Assembly: GCA_036346255.1 (NCBI GenBank)
Contig: CM070629.1
Coordinates: forward strand, 54,806,916-54,870,915
DNA from: Ampelocalamus luodianensis
Taxonomy: Eukaryota; Streptophyta; Magnoliopsida; Poales; Poaceae
Length of the DNA: 64,000 bases
Direction of reading: 5' to 3'
The notes beneath the pieces are model-generated. The model did no database searches and had not been told where the DNA came from. It saw nothing but the letters and a program-made list of their open reading frames with translations. Shown here piece after piece: positions 1 through 10,759 of the stretch. Position 1 is the stretch's first letter. Each line of letters begins with the position of its first letter. The position numbers were made by a program, and so were the translations under genes.

Positions 1-196
1 GGTGGGCAGTAACCTGTGGCCCGCTGGAGCCGTTGGCTCCATTAGAGCTTGTGTAGGGAATGCGACAGGGTGTCCTTGGGACGGCATCGGCTTTGATCAA
101 GTCTATTATGTTGTCGATGTTTGACTCGACGTCACCACTACATACCCGCCTACACGACAACAATAAACTTATGCATGTAATTTTATTGTGCATTGC
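1..196. other. Left flank of the solo LTR, unassigned
   Basis: No gene is recognisable. The last five bases (192-196, ATTGC) are one copy of the target-site duplication of the solo LTR that follows. The same host sequence resumes at 2450. Confidence 0.5.
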
Positions 197-384
197 TGTT
201 GGACCGGAAAGGCGACTAGAAGGGGGGTTGAATAGGCGCCACACAAAAACGACCTCTTCAAAAAATTTTGCATCAAGACATACAAGGTTCTTTCACTCCA
301 ATAGCTATGTAGAGCTATGAAGATCAAAGATAATCATTCAAATAAGAATAAGGCAACAAAAGGATCAAAACTCGCTGAAATCCT

Positions 385-512
385 CACTGGGCGGTCAGAT
401 CGGTGAATAGTGGCGATCAGACCGGTGAAAAGTGCGGTCAGACCGAGAACAGTAGCGGTCAGACCGGGAATAGTGCGGTCAGACCGGTGAACAATGCGGT
501 CACACCAGTGAA
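385..512. repeat. Short tandem repeat built on GCGGTCAGACCGG
   Basis: About six degenerate units, roughly 20-21 bp apart, each carry the near-palindrome CGGTCAGACCG followed by a GTGAA-AGT-like spacer. They lie in the transcribed side of the solo LTR, downstream of its minus-strand TATA box. The same 11-mer recurs at 1945-2340. Confidence 0.8.
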
Positions 513-1257
513 CAGAATAATCAGCACAGAAACTGAATTTCAGCACGATTTAAAATCACAAATTGATCCAACTTTTGATCTACACGACCAAACTCCACCA
601 AATTTAAGACACACCTTCTCTAAGATATTATATTCCAATCGAAGATCGCAGAGATCCATGCCAAAATTCTTATCTTTTTCAGTTTGAACGAAGGGTGCTT
701 CAAAACCGTGCAAAATACGAAAACGATGATTGAGATGATTTCGTGGGAGGAATCAATCTAAGATGTCTAAGGATGGTCTCCCATACGTCTTAGCACTCTC
801 AATCACAGGAAGAATCAAGCCAAAATCTCTCAAGAGCAAAACCCCCGAAAATCACCTTTTCTTTCACCAAAACCGGGCAAAATCAAAACTTAAATTCAAA
901 AGATTGCTCGTGTGTGGATGATGATCAAGATGACCTTAGATGGGTTCCCACATATCCCAGCAAGCAAGATCAAGAGGAAAAACCAAATAAAAACTCCCGG
1001 ATCAAGGAAAGCCCCAAAATCATCAAATAGAGAGGATGAACATAAAGAGACTTATCTCAAGAGATTTGGTTGGATTGATTTGAGATGGATGATTGTTAGT
1101 TTACAGCCACTCCATCTAGGAGAACCAAGCTCAACACATGAGCACGCACTCAATCCAAACTCTAGAACCCTAACTCTCCACCTTTCTCCCCAAAACCCTA
1201 AAACACAAAATAGGGCTATCAAATGAATGGGTTAAGGAGGTGCTGGCCAGCACCCTC

Positions 1258-1268
1258 CTCTATTTATA
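1258..1268 (-). promoter_or_regulatory. TATA box of the solo LTR
   Basis: The minus strand reads ACTATAAATAGAGG here. It is the only clear TATA box in the LTR and is placed as expected for a U3/R border. Confidence 0.6.
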
Positions 1269-1944
1269 GTGGAGGCTAGATTCTAGGGAATATTCCATTA
1301 GGGCAACCATTAAACCCTAACACACAAATGGGTTAACACACGCACGCATTTTAAAGCACCGTCTTCATCTTCGATTGACCTAAACCGCTTCACCATGCGC
1401 CGACCCGTGCCGCAGTTTAGCCAAAATTCACCAAGGCGGTATTTGGTGAAATTACCAAAATACCCCTATCTCGATCTTTCTCCAAAAGACCAAGTTCAAT
1501 CCTGGTGAAGCAATCACCTGCTTCGCCACATGTAGGTTGATCAACGGCTCCATCATGTCGGCAAGTCTCTTCCGTCCGGATCCCACCAGCACCATAGCAC
1601 TTGCACCGACTCCCGCACCGCTTGATCCAACCAATCGCACCAAACCGCCCGTTCGGTCATCCATGTCCATCCTGCGCCCCGCTTGAGTCCTCTGACCTCA
1701 CCTAGCATCCTTGATCGTTCTGGACATCAGCTCTCTAAGCTTAGTCCCGATCCACCTCGTCGTTGACCGTCATAGACCTGCAAGCCACCTGCACAGCAAT
1801 AGACAAGCAAACACGAATCCGGGAATAAGTTCTTCACAACTTGACCCACGTTAGCCAAAACATGCATCATACAACACATATGCACTGATGAACATGAACT
1901 TGACCTAACAAACACACATCGTCGCCACGCGGGACGACGAACCA

Positions 1945-2340
1945 AGCCACAACTGGTCGGACCGACACCATGGCCGGTCTGACCGCTCCTCTGGTCAGTC
2001 CGACCGCTAGCCAAAAGCCGGTCTGACTGCTAGTCCAAGACTTAGCCAAAATTCCAATTTGAAAATCCGCAACCTCTCTGAAAATTTTAAACGAATAGAA
2101 CTTTTGCCTGGAGGCTCCAAAAATTATAGGACCAAGAGCAGTAGAACCTCCTATCTTGCCTACACTCTCTATTTTTGGTCCATCTCAAAAATCCAAAGCC
2201 ACTTTAATAGCCGGTCTGACTGCTCAGCGGTAGCCGGTCAGACCGCCACACTGGTCGATCGGACCGCCAGCCTCTCACAAGCAAAACAACCCGACAAGAC
2301 TGGTCTGACCGCCACCATGGCCGGTCAGACTGCCTCAGAC
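1945..2340. repeat. Dispersed CGGTCAGACCG / CGGTCTGACCG palindromes
   Basis: Roughly ten copies of the 11-bp CGGT-N3-ACCG palindrome and close variants are scattered over about 400 bp with unequal spacing. On the minus strand they lie about 700-1080 bp upstream of the LTR TATA box, so in the U3 region. Several are paired with CATGGC flanks. Confidence 0.75.
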
Positions 2341-2454
2341 CTGATAGCACAAGAACTTCACCGAAAACGAGGGTTTCTCCAAACACCTCGACGCTATTGC
2401 CAATTGTTCAACACACTAAGATTATGATCATATGCACATGATCTCTACAATTGC

Positions 2455-4265
2455 TTTATTGTTTACCATGTTGAGAGAACAAAATTTTTGCATGCACCTA
2501 ACTCGCTCTGTTGTATTTGCTTTATTAGTTTACTATGTTGCTGTCATTTTACTATATCTAATGAGTTTATTTACTGTTGATATTACATTGTTTTATTGTG
2601 ATGCGGTGACATACCTTGGGCTCCGTCGTCCTCCACCTCTTATGGAGTCAGAGGGAACAAAGTCGACGCTCAGACGTAGACTACGCCTTCTTGCTGCACC
2701 AACGAAGGCGACGTTGCTGATGCCGGCGCCGGTTCAGTCAGGGTGGTAGACTCACCAAGCGTTTGGGGTGCTAATGCGACAACGGGAGCCAGCGAGTCTG
2801 CAGGCGCTAGCGCAGGGCTGCCGTCCCCACAAACTGGGGTAGGCAGCGATGCTGCTACCGGGACAACAATATCAGCGGGTGTAGGGGTGCCTGCGCCGCA
2901 ACCGATGACGGTGATGTGGTTGCGGTCAGGATTGCAACCTCTTCCTGCGCCAGCTACACCGAAGTGTTCAAGAACACTGTGTGTATCGGTGTGGGGGACC
3001 TGGGGTTGAGGTTGCGCTCCGACGTCTGCACCTTCTTGTTGTGTTTTTTTTTTCGCCTTGCCTACGTGTGACGCCGACCCATACACATCTACCGTCTTAA
3101 GCAACCTCCTGATGACACTGACGACCTTCGTTTGTGCTGTATCTATTTTCAGATGCACCCTCTATATCTGTGTCGTGGCCTTCTCTATCTGCCTCATTGC
3201 CCTCTCGGCCTCGTCGTCGAACTTCTGCAGCCTCGACATCACCAGGTGCCACTTCCCCTTGCCCATCGATCCCACCACGTCGCCGAGCAATGTGCTCAAG
3301 CTCGAGAACTGCCCTGCGGCGGGTTGAATGGGTAACTCCAGTAGGTGCGCCAGTGATGTCACGTCGTGCGAGTAGCAGGTCCCCTCCTTGCTCTTGAACT
3401 GGCCATTTGTAGCAGGTCTCCTAGTCTCCCTGTAGTAGGTCGGCTGTGGGCACGTTGACACCCTCAGAGGTCGCTCCGTGCCGTGGCCTCAACGGCGGAG
3501 ATTGCTTCTGGCCAGAAGTAGGCCGAGGCGAGCAACGCCCTTGCACAGGACTTCTAGGTGCCGCACGATCATGACGCCATGATGGAGTCTCTCCGCACTG
3601 CAATGGCGTAGAAGAAGAAGGGCAAGGGTTCGGTGGCGGCGAAGGAGCTGGCGAGCGGGGGGCCACCACCGGAGGCAAGGTGTGACCCTCCGCTCTTCTC
3701 CAAAGAATAGCTTTAGGTCTTTCTTTCTTTATTAGGATTTTTTTGCTCCCCGCTCCGTGGTCCTCTTGTTGTGCTGGAGTGGGTGTGGGGAGGGGCTGAC
3801 CTTTTTTTGTAATAACCCCTGCTTATGAAATGAAGAGAGACTTGTGAAGCTTGGTTGTGTTGGCGCTGCTGTTTGGTCCCTTGCCCGTTGTTTATGTTTT
3901 TATGTCTGTTCTTACTTTAGGACGAGTCGCGCCTGTTCTGACACACCGCCCGAAGGGGCCCTCATCCCTTTGAGCCACAGTTTTCCTACCCCTACACGTA
4001 GTCTAGGGCACGTGGTAGGCTCCCCTAGATCCGGTCTTCCTGGTTGGTGTGCCTGGTCCAGCGGTATCCTTCGGCCCCTCGCCCCTTGCGAGGCGGCTCC
4101 GAGCCGAGGGGGCTCTAAGCTCCCGTTCTGCCTCGAGGTGGTCCCGCTGGGTGCCCTTGGGGCCTACTTTCGGGGCCCCTCTTGTAGCCTTCGGGGCCCC
4201 TCTAGGGAGGTGGCCCTATGGTGCTTGTCGGGTTGTAGGGGCTGGTGGGCCGCCCATACGACATT
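2455..4265. other. Repeat-derived DNA without an intact gene
   Basis: This stretch continues the sequence split by the solo LTR. It changes from AT-rich (2455-2640) to GC-rich (2700-3680), then to a GC-rich block at 3950-4250 with many GGGGCCC and CGAGGC motifs that resembles LTR sequence. No LTR pair, target duplication or recognised domain was found. The minus-strand open frames at 2670-3678 are listed separately. Confidence 0.4.
2670..3678 (-). pseudogene. Coding-like segment of unknown origin, broken
   Basis: Three minus-strand open frames follow one another (3678-3421, 3461-3162 and 3158-2670). The middle one holds a helical stretch ending in SRLQKFDDEAERAMRQIEKA, which looks like a short coiled coil. 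The last is rich in Ala, Pro and Gly. I do not recognise a family. The setting among repeats suggests a decayed retroelement gene, but a pseudogene of host origin is possible. The frames differ, so an intact product is unlikely. Confidence 0.3.
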
Positions 4266-5449
4266 GCCATTTTTCCAAAGTTCACTAACCATAAAGTATA
4301 GCATACATGGAACTATTAACGATAGGATTTGTCTCTTGTCCTTTAAAATCAAATGGGCTTCTCCTCCTCCTCCTCCTTGCCCAGCCAGGTTTGATTAGGC
4401 TTCTATTCATGCATGTTCATACTATTGGGCCAAGCTCACATTAACTGCAATATTTTCTTTTCCTCTCCTTTCGCTACTAGATTGTTAAGCAACACAAATG
4501 ATACATTATGAGGTATCTACAGCCCAACTATTTGGCCTGACCCAATTGTAGTTATTGTACACAACCCATCATGCCGATTCAGCTACAACTCAACTTCCTC
4601 TTAAAAAAAGCTACAACTCAACTTTTCTATTAAAAAAAAACAACTCGGTTCTCAGTTCCTCAAAAAATGGAAAATACAGTGTAACTGTACAGTTAATAAC
4701 ACCTCTCGTCATCAAGCACCCACTTATAATATTCATTTTGTCCAATGCAAACAGCTTTTCTGTAGGTGCTTAGATGTTGTGTTGTAATTAGATATAGTTA
4801 TATACATAAGCACTTGTTAAGCATGATGCCTACTTAAGCGTTGATGCTACAAAATAAGCATTTTACCTATCCTACGTGACAAGAAAGATCAGTTTTTATT
4901 TACTAAGCGCATTTTTAAGCATGCATGCTCTAACTGGTTAATTTTACCTTGTACTATATGTATATGATAATGCACTGCAGTACTGTAAAGAGGAAGTAGA
5001 ACTTGAGCTTGGAAAAAGGCACAGAGGAACTAGCATAAAAGTATAGAAAATTTTATTATTTACTAATTTTTATTGTGTTATACAATAGCCATCAGCAAGG
5101 TGCTTGATGCATGTACCTGCCAAACGATATTTGGGGGGAGGAGATCACTCTCTCCCTCTCCTGTCACTCTTCATGTACTCCCTCTTTATCCTCTTTTTTC
5201 CCCAATTGGGTAAAAATGGCATCTTTTCAAGCAACAAAATGGACAAGTCACCCCCCCTAGGATTCCTAGGAAAAAGCAACCAAAATAGCCTAACTATCAC
5301 ATCTTTCACGTATGTACACTTTCTTGAGATATTAATTCCTCAGCTCAGAAAGGCTCCACCGACCGACTGTATTCAAGTGTAAGATGTGTGAATTGCCGTT
5401 CTTTCTTGCACGGGTGGGCTGAACTTTGAAGAGATTGGTGCGGTTGGGT
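4266..5449. other. AT-rich intergenic DNA downstream of the galactosyltransferase
   Basis: No coding signal, RNA gene or clear terminal inverted repeat was seen. The part next to 5450 should contain the 3' UTR of the minus-strand galactosyltransferase gene, but no single poly(A) signal stands out. Confidence 0.5.
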
Positions 5450-8400
5450 TCAGAAGTTTGCAGTCCAAGGCGCATCATCTCCCTCCCCGCAGCGCTGATG
5501 GACCTCCCGGAGCCTATCAGCTGATTTGCATATGCCATTGCAGCTCCAATCGAATGATGCCGCGCACACATTGCCTGCCTTAGCCTTCCCCTCGCAATCT
5601 ACACAAGCGTATCGATGCAAACAGTTAATTAGCACCTAGGAATTCAATGATCTCCATCGAATGACTGGTTTATCTGTGCACTAGACTCAACTCTAGCAAA
5701 ATATACACATATATATCTTCAAGTACTAGATAGCTCGACTTGTCGGTTGGAAAGACAGTGACAGACACTGCTATTTTTCAACAACAGCTAGCTTTGCTCC
5801 CTTGAGACTATTGCCTGAAAATCACCCAGCACCATCCGCTGATCACATGTCATTTTCTACTTTGCGGTGCACATGCTTATACCATAGGACATTAATTTGA
5901 ATGGAACTGTCTCTAACCACTAGGGCCGGGATGAAATGCCATTTTCATGGGAAGAGAAAGACGGCCTATTTTAAAGGAAGGTTTAGCTTTCACAAATTCT
6001 GTAATTAAGACGTGGACATGTTCCTCACAGTAGATGGCGCACCAACCCGATAAAATTAATCGAGTCACTAGAACCACCTTGTGCTTGTGTACACTAACCA
6101 AGTAATTAACTAGCTCCAAAGTGAAAGTTTACCTGGTGGAGTACCACAGCAAAGCCTTCGGTCATCAATATGTTCAACATCTAATCCAATAAACCACGCT
6201 CCAATCGAGACATCCTCATTAGCATACTTATGCAGGACATGCCTGAAATGAAATGTCACCAATACCATTGAGCCATAACCATTAGCAGGGAGACCAAATG
6301 TTCAAAGAGGGGGCAAAGCTTAGGATTAAGTAGCTAGCTCACTGGTTGAGTGATATGTAAGAGGCCAAATCCCTTGAAATCGCATACAGCTGACCGGCCG
6401 CGTGACGGAAGTACTTGTTTCCCCACTCCCCAAACTTCCAGTACTCAGGTTCGTGATATTTTACACCCCTGAAACACGCGCACAGATTTTAGACTCTAAA
6501 AGATTGAATGAGCTCAACATTTGCAGAGGCGCCCAACTTACATCTGAGCTAGGACAGAGCCAGTTTTCATACAACCAATATAAACATGCTGCTTTGAACG
6601 GTGCCTGCCCAAAATATTCCAGAGAGTTGCTGCGAGGTAGGAGCACTTAGTCAGTTTACTTCTGTATGTAAGATTTAGATGAATTTAAGCCAGTCGTAGG
6701 TGTTTTCCGATTTCTGAACATTTACAATTGTAAACTGTCGGTTGGTTCAGTACCTATATTTACATGTACATCATCATCCACCTTGACGTACAAGTCAGCA
6801 TCCCACATGGACACTGCTGCCACAAAGTATGATTTGGTCTTTGCAGACAGTTCCAGGTACCCCTCAACGTGGTCCTGATAGATAACCCAATTGATTAGCA
6901 TTCCGACGATTGTGCAACATGTGTGCCTAAACTGACAAACAGAATAGCGCAATAATTTAAATTACTACCTACCAGCCTCATGATGTCCCCATGCTCCCTA
7001 TCTTCTGCTTCAATAGCTCTATCCAATATTCCACCAGAAGTAGCACTACAAGACATGTATATAACAAGTAAATCATCAGATTCAGTAACCCCTCTAGATC
7101 ATAGTTCCAGTTTTGCTGTCAACACCACTGCTTTCTAATTAAATCAACCATGCAATAAAACTCAACTGATATATCATCCTTGTAGATTTTTTTTAACTGA
7201 CCTGTGCCCAATAACAAATCGAATGATGATGCCTCTCTCTTCCTCCAGCTTCCTTCTTTTCTCACCTGTTTTAAACCCAACACGTTACAGGCCCTGAGGA
7301 AGTATGTTTATACTGCTAAGCAAAGCAGCCTGATGAGAAATGCGAACCTTGGGGCAACCAAGTAGCTCGAACTGAATCCCTTCTTTTTCGACTACTGAAT
7401 GCTGTATTTATGCCAATGACCATCAAGTATCTTCTTCTCCCAGATGATTCCGAGAATGGTGGTCCATTAAGGATGGATTCCTGCATCGCCTTTGCAGCAG
7501 CTAACTCCATTTCTAGGTTGGATATCGTCTTGTCTAGAGTCCTGGTAGCCAAAGTAAATAAATATAAATTGCGACAGACATAAGGTGGGAGAGACGAACA
7601 GCGCATGCATCAAGAACTTACTGTACAGCAGTTTGGGCTTTGGGGACTTCACCGACAACTTGTTCCTTCCCCTCGTTGATCTATAAAAGTGCAAATGCAT
7701 GGCATTAATGGTGAACTACTATTCTGGGTCTGGGCTGGAAGTCTACCAGCTCGAAGAATACACATACACTTGTTTGAGTGCAATCAGCAGAGACGAGGCT
7801 CATCTTTTCCACTTGAAGGGCTGACCTCCTGATAATCAGTTTGGGTTCTTCTGGCATTGTCCACATCCTGCATTGATCAGTTTTAAGCGAGCATTAGTAC
7901 AGTTTGATGAATTCTCGGAATGATGGCTGGACTATTCAAGATGCTAGCAATGTACTTACTAGCTACTATATGATGATTTACGTAGAGTCAAAACATAAAC
8001 CACCTCATTAAGTGCTGCAGTGTCATTCATTTTGAAAGAGTGGCATTTTTGGTAGCGGCACAGTGCCGATTTTCCCAATTATGAAATCTTAATTGTATTG
8101 TCCTTGATAATAGCTTCCTCGTGCTCTAGACCTTGAAACGCATGAGAAGAGGCGCGTAACAATCTTCAGTAGAGTAGCAGCCAAAAGGACAAGAATCCCC
8201 TATATATACATATTAATTAATGGGACTGTCTATTCATAAGTTATCTGAAATTTTCTTAAATTTAAGTCACTTGTTGTGACCATTGGATCAATATTCAATC
8301 ATATGATATTCATTGGATCAATATCTAATCATATGATAATCATATGACACACCAATCTCTACATAAATCTAATGGTCATAACAAGTGACTTAAACTTAAG

Positions 8401-9278
8401 AAAATTTTAGACAACTTAAAACTAGCAAAACCCTTAATTATACACCAGGAGCGCAAGATGGGACTTTTAACGTATGAAGTGGGGAAAAGTCCTCTAACTT
8501 GGATGAATCCGTATGCCAATGCCGATGGAAAATGAGGAGGAGAAATGGAATGGGAACGGGTCACTCACTAACCGATTCGTCCGGTCGGGCGGGCACCAAT
8601 GCAGAGTTGCAGAGTATCATCATGAGTGACCAAGCAGCTAGCGATTAGTAGGATTAGGATCAGGAGGCGGCGGCGAGAAGCTCAAACGATCTTCTTGTAG
8701 CAGCGCCACTCGCCGGCGAGGAACGGGGAGCGGAGGCGACCAACCAAGAAGAAGAAAGAAACGGCGGATCGGATGGCTGTAGGTTCCTCCGATCAAGATC
8801 GGGTGGGCAGAGGTCAACTCCCCCCACCCTCGGCTCAAATGGCTGGCGTGCGCCATTGTTAGTGCATTCTCAGCTCTCCGGTCTGCGTTCTGTTCTCTTC
8901 GTAATACAAAGATTCCCGCGTATTCTCGTAAAAAGGAAGAGGGGAATGCAATGCATACCATGATACCAACGTAGGAATCGGAGCATATTAGGATCAGAAT
9001 TAGCAGCTCTATATCGAAGAATGGATGGTGGATTGGCACAAGTGGAGTGAATTCAGAACTCGTAAGAAGATGGTGAGCAGCAACAAGCTAGGCATCATGC
9101 ACTTAGGTAGGCACCTAACCTAACCTAACCTGTTGGTGAAGAGGAGGCCAAGGCAGAAGCTGGCGATGCAGAGCAGGGCGGTCCATCTCTTGGGCACCGT
9201 CCTCCTCATCGTGCTGCTGCTGCGGTTGCCAGCCACCAACTCGTCCCAGCGGGCTCCCCTGCTCTTCACCATCATCAT
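5450..9278 (-). CDS. Beta-1,3-galactosyltransferase (GT31, DUF4094 type), 11 exons
   Basis: A Golgi type II membrane enzyme expected to transfer galactose from UDP-galactose in beta-1,3 linkage onto glycoproteins or glycans; the acceptor cannot be read from sequence. Exons (minus strand): 9278-9130, 7867-7768, 7680-7622, 7541-7348, 7265-7202, 7045-6973, 6874-6754, 6629-6542, 6468-6343, 6242-6133, 5598-5450. All introns are GT-AG and the joined frame is open, about 410 residues, normal for the family. Seen in order: an N-terminal anchor (LLCIASFCLGLLF), the DUF4094 stem (exons 1-4), RRYLMVIGINTAFSSRKRRD with RATWLPQG, the metal-binding DDD in YVKVDDDVHVN, VYIGCMK, YWKFGEWGNKYFRHAAGQLY, NEDVSIGAWFIGLDVEH and a Cys-rich tail ending WTANF. 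The start at 9278 (MMMVKSRG) is chosen because the family begins close to the KSRG motif; an in-frame ATG at 9305 is the alternative. Intron 1 carries a MITE. Confidence 0.93.
8222..8433. mobile_element. MITE with long inverted repeats, Mutator-like
   Basis: A 212-bp element lies in intron 1 of the galactosyltransferase gene. The two ends are imperfect inverted repeats of about 55 bp around the core ATTTTCTTAA-TTTAAGTCACTTGTT-TGACCATT. It is flanked by near-identical 9-bp sequences, TTAATTAAT (8213-8221) and TTAATTATA (8434-8442). A 9-bp duplication and long inverted repeats are typical of Mutator-derived MITEs. No coding capacity. Confidence 0.75.
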
Positions 9279-9305
9279 CGATCTGTCCCTGTGGCAGGCA
9301 AACAA

Positions 9306-10383
9306 TCCGAGTATGCTCCAGCCACCAATTCGGTCGCCTTGTAGAATATATATTCTAGCTGTAGCTGGCCCTCCTTGATCTTGCCTTCCCTAATTTATCT
9401 GTCCAACTGCTGCTCCTACTCCGCTGCTGGAGTGCTGCTCGTCATGCATCCTCTGCTTTGCCTTTTAAGTAAATAATGTTTGTCTCTAGCTTGTTCGGTA
9501 TTCCATTCCAAACAAGCAATTGGTTGTCATGGTGCCTTTCTTTCGGGTGAAGCGGCAAGCAATCAAATTAATCAAGCAGACAAGCTGGCGTGACCCACCA
9601 ACCCCCTAGCACCAGCGCTAGCCAGGGATCTTTGATTTGATATGCTATTATGGTGATTTTTGCATTGCAAGTTAAGTTGCCACGTATTTGTATATTATTA
9701 CATACTACTCCACGCCATGCCTCTATATAATTTGGTGGTTTTTGCTGCTTAGCTTTCAGTATTGGTTCCTCTTCTCATAATTTGTGAGCATGTATATAAT
9801 ACTGTACTAGAATACTAGCTAGTAGTAATGTACTCTCTTCGGTCACAAAAAAAGTGACGCTCCTCTCATCAACAAATTTTTCTCGAAGCGTTTTTGTTTC
9901 GACGGGGTCTTGATTCGGTGCCGAATCTATGGCTGTTGAGTGTTGCTATGACTCATTTAGACAGTAGACTGTAGACGTGTAGTCATGTTACATAAATTTG
10001 TTCTACCGAGGTTTGTCGCAAAAGTTGTAGGATATTCGCATTCGACCGAATTGAGTACATATTTGATTCGAATTCATATTTGTTACGACATTCGATTTGT
10101 ATTCGTTTTAAAAATATGGATTCGTATTCGTATTTGAGACTATTCGATTCGTATTCTATCCCTACCAACTACAACGGCCCCTTGGTGCAGATTCGGTCGG
10201 CGCCGAGTGTCGGCGGTGCTCCTAGGCACCCGAACTAGCCACAAACAATGTCAAACGCGCATACGCAGGGTCACGGAAGTAAATTTCACTCTTGACTTAA
10301 AAAACCAATAAGTGGACAGTTAGGATCGGCGGAACAACCTCCGTGAAGACAAGACTAGCGAGTGCATTACATCTCTTTATTTG
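9306..10383. other. Intergenic DNA between the galactosyltransferase and a Copia element
   Basis: It should contain the upstream region of the minus-strand galactosyltransferase. No gene was found. From about 10036 to 10163 it holds a degenerate run of ATTCG / ATTCGTATTCG motifs, a low-complexity block common in grass repeats. The last bases before 10384 (TTATTTG) do not match the sequence after the Copia element at 17445. Confidence 0.5.
9345..9354 (-). promoter_or_regulatory. Possible TATA box of the galactosyltransferase gene
   Basis: AATATATATT lies about 70 bp upstream of the chosen start codon at 9278, inside a short palindrome (TAGAATATATATTCTA). Spacing fits a plant core promoter. 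There is no other support. Confidence 0.4.
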
Positions 10384-10648
10384 TGTTGGGAAACCATGGG
10401 CCTGACCCTGCAGTCGGCCCATTAGTGGGCGCCCCATCCCAAACCCTAGCAGAGTCATAGCCTATAAATAGGGGGCACTATTCATTGTAAAGGATTGATC
10501 GATGGATGAAGGAATAAAGAGAAGCAAGAAGTCCCCCTACATCTCTGTGTTCTATCTCTTATTTTGTTCTTGTGTTCATGCATTGTTCTTACGATTTGTC
10601 TACGAGGTAATCGCTCGGACTGGACTCGCCAGCGACGGTTCCTCAACA
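10384..10648 (+). repeat. Left (5') LTR of the Copia element
   Basis: 265 bp, TG...CA ends. Contains the TATA box CCTATAAATAGGGGG near 10460-10475. The bases just after it (TTATCAGCACGA, from 10651) occupy the primer-binding-site position but do not match the 3' end of initiator tRNA-Met. Confidence 0.92.
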
Positions 10649-10759
10649 CGTTATCAGCACGATCGACTCTCTTCGCATCGAAAAGGTAACCGTCGATGAA
10701 CGACACTCGTAGATTGAATCGTTTTCTAGATTGCTTTCAATTCTGCAAATTTGACTTTC

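Larger units (their letters stand above)
197..2449 (-). mobile_element. Solo LTR of a SIRE/Maximus-like Copia element
   Basis: The 2253-bp sequence begins TGTTGGACCGG and ends CTCTACA on the plus strand, and is flanked by perfect 5-bp duplications ATTGC (192-196 and 2450-2454). No primer-binding site or polypurine tract adjoins either end, so it is a solo LTR left by LTR-LTR recombination. Its plus-strand start (GACTAGAAGGGGGGTTGAATAGG, interrupted here for length) resembles the start of the LTRs of the full SIRE-type element at 46876 and 60274. A TATA box reading CTATAAATAG on the minus strand lies near 1258-1268, which sets the minus orientation. Two clusters of GGTCAGACCGG-type palindromes lie inside it. 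The boundaries are seen directly; the family is inferred from similarity of the LTR start and the overall plan. Confidence 0.85.

Noticed and set aside
8638..9039. A 133-codon minus-strand frame in intron 1 of the galactosyltransferase
   Set aside because: No family motif; the DUF4094 coding sequence splices directly from 9130 to 7867 in frame. It could at most be an alternative first exon, with no support.
9113..9130. Telomere-like CCTAA repeats
   Set aside because: The unit is CCTAA, not the plant CCCTAAA, and there are only about four copies, at the exon 1 splice donor.
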